Shown here piece by piece: positions 34,488 through 34,566 of a DNA stretch of 34,566 nucleotides. Position 1 is the stretch's first letter; each line of letters begins with the position of its first letter. The stretch lies in the NCBI GenBank assembly GCA_948466395.1, contig CAOKAG010000011.1:1-34566 (forward strand), written 5' to 3'. A model generated the notes under the pieces. That model was not told the DNA's origin, did no database searches, and worked only from the letters and a program-made list of their open reading frames with translations. A program made the translations under genes and the position numbers. This DNA is from an uncultured Mycoplasmatota bacterium (GTDB taxonomy: Bacteria; Bacillota_I; Bacilli_A; RF39; UBA660).

Positions 34488-34566
34488 TAACTAATTCACA
34501 TTCTTGCGTACAGCAGCTTGTGTCACTGTCTAATATAAGAGGAAGTTTACCCAATTACTTGTACCT

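Noticed and set aside
34488-34566. Possible end of another gene or IS at the right edge (GTACAAGTAATTGGGTAAAC on the minus strand)
   Set aside because: Short open stretches only, no motif or terminal repeat that I can identify within the window.

Overview
The window is AT-rich DNA from a low-GC Bacillota-type bacterium (Bacilli/Erysipelotrichales- or Clostridia-like; the exact lineage cannot be fixed from the sequence). This rests on Tn916-family integrase and excisionase, a class B sortase, strong AGGAGG-type ribosome binding sites, TTGACA/TATAAT promoters, CCA-encoding tRNA genes and normal use of TGA as a stop. Almost every gene is on the minus strand, so operons read from right to left.

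Left part (1-11.65 kb): a defence and mobile-DNA region. At the edge is the 5' end of a class C-like group II intron, placed directly behind an intrinsic terminator. Next is a five-gene restriction-like operon, transcribed in the order MORC-type GHKL ATPase, Z1 superfamily-2 ATPase, PD-(D/E)XK (DUF4420-like) protein, AIPR protein, C5-cytosine methyltransferase. Upstream of it is a large serine recombinase operon with two small partner genes. The recombinase leader has a palindromic operator over the -10, a terminator-like attenuator and seven TTGCA-type repeats at an exact 11-bp period.

Middle host segment (11.7-16.08 kb): tRNA-Leu(UAG), tRNA-Ile/Met(CAU), small conserved genes, a stand-alone Smr protein overlapping a PfkB-family protein that lacks the catalytic Asp, a zinc-ribbon protein, a GrpB-family protein and an alpha/beta hydrolase.

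Integrated element (about 16,086-25,757; 9.7 kb): this is the most striking part. It carries Tn916-type Int and Xis and an FtsK-type ATPase, but its replication module is that of a eukaryotic-type CRESS-DNA virus or pCRESS plasmid. The module has an HUH endonuclease plus superfamily-3 helicase Rep and, just upstream, a perfect 10-bp stem whose loop is CTAGTATTAC (containing TAGTATTAC, a circovirus-type nick site), followed by three tandem 7-bp iterons. It also carries a sigma-70 factor fused to a C-terminal HTH-like domain, a class B sortase with a matching surface protein, a ribbon-helix-helix gene and small unknown genes. No type IV secretion genes are present, so it looks like a mobilizable or replicating integrative element, not a self-transmissible ICE. 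Its ends can be placed to within 6 bp: it splits a host gene (XRE HTH plus membrane domain) at AAAAGT, and joining the two halves restores one frame of about 263 codons.

Right part (25.76-34.57 kb): host genes. A six-gene operon encodes a membrane-anchored propeller-like protein, an ABC ATPase, a large double permease, an OmpR-type response regulator, a histidine kinase and a small membrane-anchored protein; just downstream lies the 5' half of the interrupted gene. Two perfect tandem 11-bp repeats (TGTATCTAAAA) sit at the -35 of the operon promoter and are a likely response-regulator box. A GyrI-like effector-binding protein gene with its own terminator ends the annotated part.
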